From: CAYTET01 sp964436975
GTDB lineage: Bacteria > Bacillota_I > Bacilli_A > Erysipelotrichales > Erysipelotrichaceae
Direction: 5' to 3'
Length of the DNA: 8,995 nucleotides
Assembly: GCA_964436975.1 (NCBI GenBank)
Contig: CAYTET010000066.1
Location: 1 to 8,995, forward strand
The notes below the pieces were generated by a model, which saw nothing but the letters and a program-made list of their open reading frames with translations, made no database searches and was not told the origin of the DNA. Every line of letters begins with the position of its first letter. Positions within the stretch are counted from its first letter, which is position 1. Below are positions 6,175 through 8,995 of the stretch, in pieces. The position numbers were made by a program, and so were the translations under genes.

Positions 6175-6200
6175 AAACCGTCAGTCACGACGGTTTTTTT
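6175..6200 (+). terminator. Rho-independent terminator of the tRNA operon
   Basis: A perfect 8-bp stem, AAACCGTC (6175-6182) with GACGGTTT (6189-6196), has a 6-nt loop and continues into a T run up to 6200. It starts 10 nt after the tRNA-Phe CCA. Confidence 0.9.
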
Positions 6201-6214
6201 ACGTTTTGGCGTTA

Positions 6215-6220
6215 TATAAT
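6215..6220 (+). promoter_or_regulatory. -10 box of the Nudix gene, apparently leaderless
   Basis: A perfect TATAAT lies 6 nt before the ATG at 6227, so transcription should start at about the A of the start codon. No Shine-Dalgarno is present. The -35 region falls in the T run of the tRNA terminator and is poor (GGTTTT at 17-bp spacing), so promoter strength is uncertain. Confidence 0.55.
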
Positions 6221-6226
6221 AGCCCT

Positions 6227-6760
6227 ATGACATATGAAGAAATTGAAACTTGGGATGTTTATGATTCAAAGCGTCAGCTGACCGGCCGCACCATGCAGCG
6301 GACCGAGCCCATTAAGACAGGTGATTATCATCTGGTTGTCCATCTCTGCCTTTTTGATGCAGACGGCCGGATGCTGCTGCAGAAAAGAGCTTCTACCAAA
6401 CAGGGCTGGCCGGGCTACTGGGATTTCTCCTGCGGCGGCAGTGCCCTGGCCGGGGAAAACAGCCGTCAGGCCATGCAGCGTGAGGCCGGTGAAGAAATCG
6501 GCTTCCACTTTGATTTCAAGTATGAAACTCCCCTTTTCACAATCAGCTGTTCCTTTCAGTTTGATGATTACTATTTTTTAAAAGCAAATATAATCTGTGC
6601 TGATATGCCCCTTCAGCAAAGTGAAGTCAGCAGTATAGCCTGGTTTTCATTTGCGGAAATCATGGAATTGGTTAAGGAAGACAAATGCATACCATATCCC
6701 TTCTGGGATGATGTCTTTAAGATCTACCGCCAGTGGAACAGCATAAAAAAAGAAGGATAG
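6227..6760 (+). CDS. Nudix hydrolase, YfcD/isopentenyl-isomerase-like subgroup
   Basis: The protein is predicted to cleave a nucleoside or other diphosphate linked to a second moiety; the substrate is unknown. The complete Nudix box GX5EX7REUXEEXGU spans G71-F93, with E77, R85, E86, E89 and E90 present. The N-terminal part (ETWDVYDSKRQLTGRTMQR) and YHLVVHLCLF fit the YfcD-like subgroup, which resembles type 1 isopentenyl-diphosphate isomerase. I see no reason to call it a true isomerase. The start at ATG 6227 gives 177 residues and a family-like N terminus. A TTG at 6206 is in frame but sits upstream of the -10 box, and an ATG at 6234 is out of frame. The gene is flanked by the tRNA terminator on the left. 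Its last codons form one arm of a hairpin that serves the opposite strand. Confidence 0.9.
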   Translation: MTYEEIETWDVYDSKRQLTGRTMQRTEPIKTGDYHLVVHLCLFDADGRMLLQKRASTKQGWPGYWDFSCGGSALAGENSRQAMQREAGEEIGFHFDFKYETPLFTISCSFQFDDYYFLKANIICADMPLQQSEVSSIAWFSFAEIMELVKEDKCIPYPFWDDVFKIYRQWNSIKKEG

Positions 6761-6780
6761 TCGGGCATACCATCCTTCTT
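6742..6780 (-). terminator. Terminator for the EAL gene on the minus strand
   Basis: A perfect 9-bp stem (6750-6758 with 6772-6780) has a 13-nt loop. Read on the minus strand it is followed by a T run (the A run at 6745-6750 on plus). It lies about 140 nt downstream of the EAL stop. The stem includes the last codons and the stop of the Nudix gene. In the plus direction there is no T run after the stem, so termination there would be weaker. The rest of 6781-6918 shows nothing I can name. Confidence 0.7.
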
Positions 6781-6918
6781 GCAGAAAGCTAATGTCTGTC
6801 ATTTTACGGGGAAATTAACAGTCATTATTTTTTTTGCTTTCCGCTAATAATATAACAGGTATTTGTGGATTATCAGTGCAATAATCGTGAATTTTTTGTG
6901 AAATATTTACCAGGGCAA

Positions 6919-8847
6919 TCACATACTTTTACTGATAAAAGTTTCAAATTTGTCCAGCGCCAGCGGCCGTGAGAAATAGAATCCCTGAATGTAGTCAATG
7001 CCGATCTTCTGGGCATTGGCCACCTGCTCGCCCTTTTCAACCCCTTCAATGACCGTTTTCTTATGCATGCTTTTGAACATGTGGTTGACGTCCTTAATTA
7101 CGACTTCCGAGCCCTTCAGCAGGGAACTGTCCATTTTCACCATATAGAAAGGCAGGGACAGCACCTGGGAAATATTGGCATAGCCCATCCCGAAATCATC
7201 CAGGGCAAAGCGGAATCCGGCCGCGGTTAATTCATCCATGCAGCTTTTCAATATATCAAATGATTCCGTCGCTGCCGTTTCCGTGATCTCAAAAATCAGA
7301 CAGCCGGGATCAATCTTGTATTCCTGCATGATGCTCTTAATGTTGGCCGCCAGATTATTATGAATAAACTCTAAAGCAGAAAGATTGACTTCAATCGACT
7401 TCAGCTTTTTTTCTTTTATCAGGGCGCTGCGGCCGATGAAAGTGCAGACCTGCCGGATCGCAAATTCATCCAGCTGTGTGGCCAGGCCGCAGTTTTCGGC
7501 CACCTTGACGAATTCATCAGGACTTATTTTGCCTAAAACGGGATGGGTAAAGCGCATCAGCGCCTCAGCCGATTCATAGCGTTTGTTTTTAATCGACCAC
7601 AGCGGCTGAAGATATATCTCAAGGCCGGTGCCGCTTTCCAAAGCCTGGCGCAGACACACTTCGATCTGGTGATTGCGTTCAATCTTGGCCAGAAATTGCT
7701 CCTCAATGTTGATCTTATGAATCAGCTGACCGTCAGGATGGGGTTCCAGAAAAGCCTGCTCGATATAAAAGAAGGTCTGCTGGCTGGTGGAAAGACGGCC
7801 GTCCTGCTGCATTGTCGACAGATTGCAGATGGTAGCCTGGACCAAGACATTGATATTGTTGACCTTGAAAATGCTTCTGAGCCGGCGGCTTACCTGCTGC
7901 TTTAGATGCTCATACTCTTTATCATCCGGGGTGGCGGCAACAAAGCAGCTGCCGCGCATGCGGAATACCTTAACCGTTTTACCGGTATCCTTCAGAAAGG
8001 ATGCCACCTGCACCAAAAGCTCGTTGCCGTTTTCAATGCCCATCAGTTCATTGATATGACGCAGGTTTTCAATTTTTATGGCCACAAGGTGCAGATTCTT
8101 CTTGCTGACCTGATAGTCATGCAGATAAGCGATAAAGCCTTCATAATTAAATGTATCGGTGGCAATATCCAGCATGGTATCCGGATTCTGCAGGGTGAAA
8201 TACCACATTATCACCGACATCGCCATCGCAACCCCGGTGATAAGAAAAGCCGGATATAAAAACTGAATGAGCATCGCAAAAAAGACGATTATCATAAACT
8301 GATAGACCGTCGTCTGTTCATTTTTGGTCAGCATATGACGATAATGATATGTCTGCATCAGGCAGATGATCATATAAAAGAGACAGAAGAAATAAGTTAG
8401 GACAAACAGCTTGCCATGGACATATCCTTTATAGATATCGATATAGAAAACTAGACCGTGCAGCGAATTGGTCAGCATCAGCAGCAGAACAATTACGCCC
8501 GGAGCGGCCAGAAAAGACAGCATCACACGATGATCCCAGGACAGTTTTTCAACCATTGCCAGAATATAGGACGTCATAAGCAGCGGCATCAGTATCTGCA
8601 GCATATAGAAAACCGTATTAACAATATAAGTCAGTGCATATGGAACAACAAAAACATTATCAATAATGATGGAACTCAGAATATCAAAAATGATATCAAA
8701 AAGCGTTATCCACATGATGAAACCGTACAGACGGTTTTTCAGGTTGTCAAAGCGGCGCTGATGAAAATAGCGGTACATAATAATGGCGTAGAAAAATAGG
8801 GCGCAAATTTCATAATCCAGTATATAGCCGACCGGTTTGTATTGCAT
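6919..8847 (-). CDS. Membrane-bound EAL c-di-GMP phosphodiesterase with degenerate GGDEF domain
   Basis: The protein is predicted to hydrolyse c-di-GMP to pGpG under control of a membrane sensor. About seven membrane helices fill roughly residues 12-221 (numbered from GTG 8856; subtract 3 for the ATG 8847 start), a possible 7TM input module of no named family. A GGDEF-like domain (about 233-385) has RGSCFV at 301-306 instead of GGDEF, so cyclase activity is not expected. The EAL domain (about 395-645) keeps the catalytic set: E431 in SAEALMR, N491 in EVNLS, E523 in FEITE, D553-D554 in ALDDFGMGYA, K574 in VKMD, E604 and E607 in IEGVE, and Q624 in YIQGF. I prefer ATG 8847 because AGGTGG lies 5 nt before it. 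The in-frame GTG at 8856 overlaps that site. It is monocistronic, with its own promoter and a likely terminator. Confidence 0.92.
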   Translation of the reverse strand: MQYKPVGYILDYEICALFFYAIIMYRYFHQRRFDNLKNRLYGFIMWITLFDIIFDILSSIIIDNVFVVPYALTYIVNTVFYMLQILMPLLMTSYILAMVEKLSWDHRVMLSFLAAPGVIVLLLMLTNSLHGLVFYIDIYKGYVHGKLFVLTYFFCLFYMIICLMQTYHYRHMLTKNEQTTVYQFMIIVFFAMLIQFLYPAFLITGVAMAMSVIMWYFTLQNPDTMLDIATDTFNYEGFIAYLHDYQVSKKNLHLVAIKIENLRHINELMGIENGNELLVQVASFLKDTGKTVKVFRMRGSCFVAATPDDKEYEHLKQQVSRRLRSIFKVNNINVLVQATICNLSTMQQDGRLSTSQQTFFYIEQAFLEPHPDGQLIHKINIEEQFLAKIERNHQIEVCLRQALESGTGLEIYLQPLWSIKNKRYESAEALMRFTHPVLGKISPDEFVKVAENCGLATQLDEFAIRQVCTFIGRSALIKEKKLKSIEVNLSALEFIHNNLAANIKSIMQEYKIDPGCLIFEITETAATESFDILKSCMDELTAAGFRFALDDFGMGYANISQVLSLPFYMVKMDSSLLKGSEVVIKDVNHMFKSMHKKTVIEGVEKGEQVANAQKIGIDYIQGFYFSRPLALDKFETFISKSM

Positions 8848-8929
8848 ACTATCCACCTGACCCCGCTATGGTAAATGCCTTGAAGAAATTATGCAGACAG
8901 TTTATACGCAAAAAAAAATACATGACACA

Positions 8930-8938
8930 ATTATAGCA
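8930..8938 (-). promoter_or_regulatory. Extended -10 promoter of the EAL gene
   Basis: On the minus strand TGC-TATAAT (8938 down to 8930) is a perfect extended -10 element. The -35 region is poor (TTTTTA at 17 bp). Transcription should start near 8923, giving a leader of about 75 nt with a T8 tract and no riboswitch fold I recognise. The remaining bases to 8995 hold no feature I can support. Confidence 0.6.
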
Positions 8939-8995
8939 CAGTGGAGTTAGCATAAAAAGTAGACAACATAAACAGGATAGGCAAAAGGGACTAGA

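Noticed and set aside
7950..8160. Diguanylate cyclase activity of the GGDEF-like domain
   Set aside because: The active-site signature is RGSCFV, lacking the metal-binding acidic residues.
6919..8856. GTG start at 8856 for the EAL gene
   Set aside because: The GTG overlaps the AGGTGG ribosome binding site that is properly spaced for the ATG at 8847.

Overview
The window looks like chromosomal DNA from a Bacillota (Firmicutes) bacterium of middling GC content. The evidence is Shine-Dalgarno sites of the AGGAG/AGGTG type, a CdaA-type diadenylate cyclase, tRNA genes with encoded CCA ends, and short hairpin-plus-T-run terminators. A gut-associated Erysipelotrichia-like host is my guess from overall style, not something the sequence proves. 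I see no insertion sequence, phage, CRISPR array or rRNA.

Layout. Positions 1-1875 hold two minus-strand genes: an unrecognised six-helix membrane protein, then cdaA, whose 3' end runs off the left edge and carries an unusually long C-terminal tail. Divergent from them is a TraB/PrgY-family membrane protein (1942-3117), closed by a terminator. Next comes a two-gene unit: an XRE/S24 LexA-like regulator (3217-3825) and a DUF1294 membrane protein (3828-4112). These meet rimO (4115-5404, minus) tail to tail with 2 bp between stop codons. A six-gene tRNA operon follows (5633-6165: Pro-TGG, elongator Met, Ile2-CAT, Ser-TGA, initiator fMet, Phe-GAA), with its own promoter and terminator. A Nudix hydrolase gene (6227-6760) comes after it. 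The right end is filled by a minus-strand membrane-bound EAL phosphodiesterase (6919-8847) with a degenerate GGDEF domain and its own promoter.

Functional themes. Two second-messenger enzymes are present: a c-di-AMP synthase (CdaA) and a c-di-GMP hydrolase (EAL protein). Translation is represented by the tRNA operon and by RimO, which modifies ribosomal protein S12. Most of this is housekeeping content, and I do not see a convincing new multi-gene system.

The points most worth a second look are fine-scale. Two tRNAs (initiator and Ile2) have C instead of the near-universal U at position 33. Two genes (traB-like and Nudix) have a perfect TATAAT box 6-7 nt before their ATG and so are probably translated from leaderless mRNAs. 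CdaA has a tail of more than 110 residues, and the LexA-like protein has Gly-Gly at the usual Ala-Gly cleavage site.
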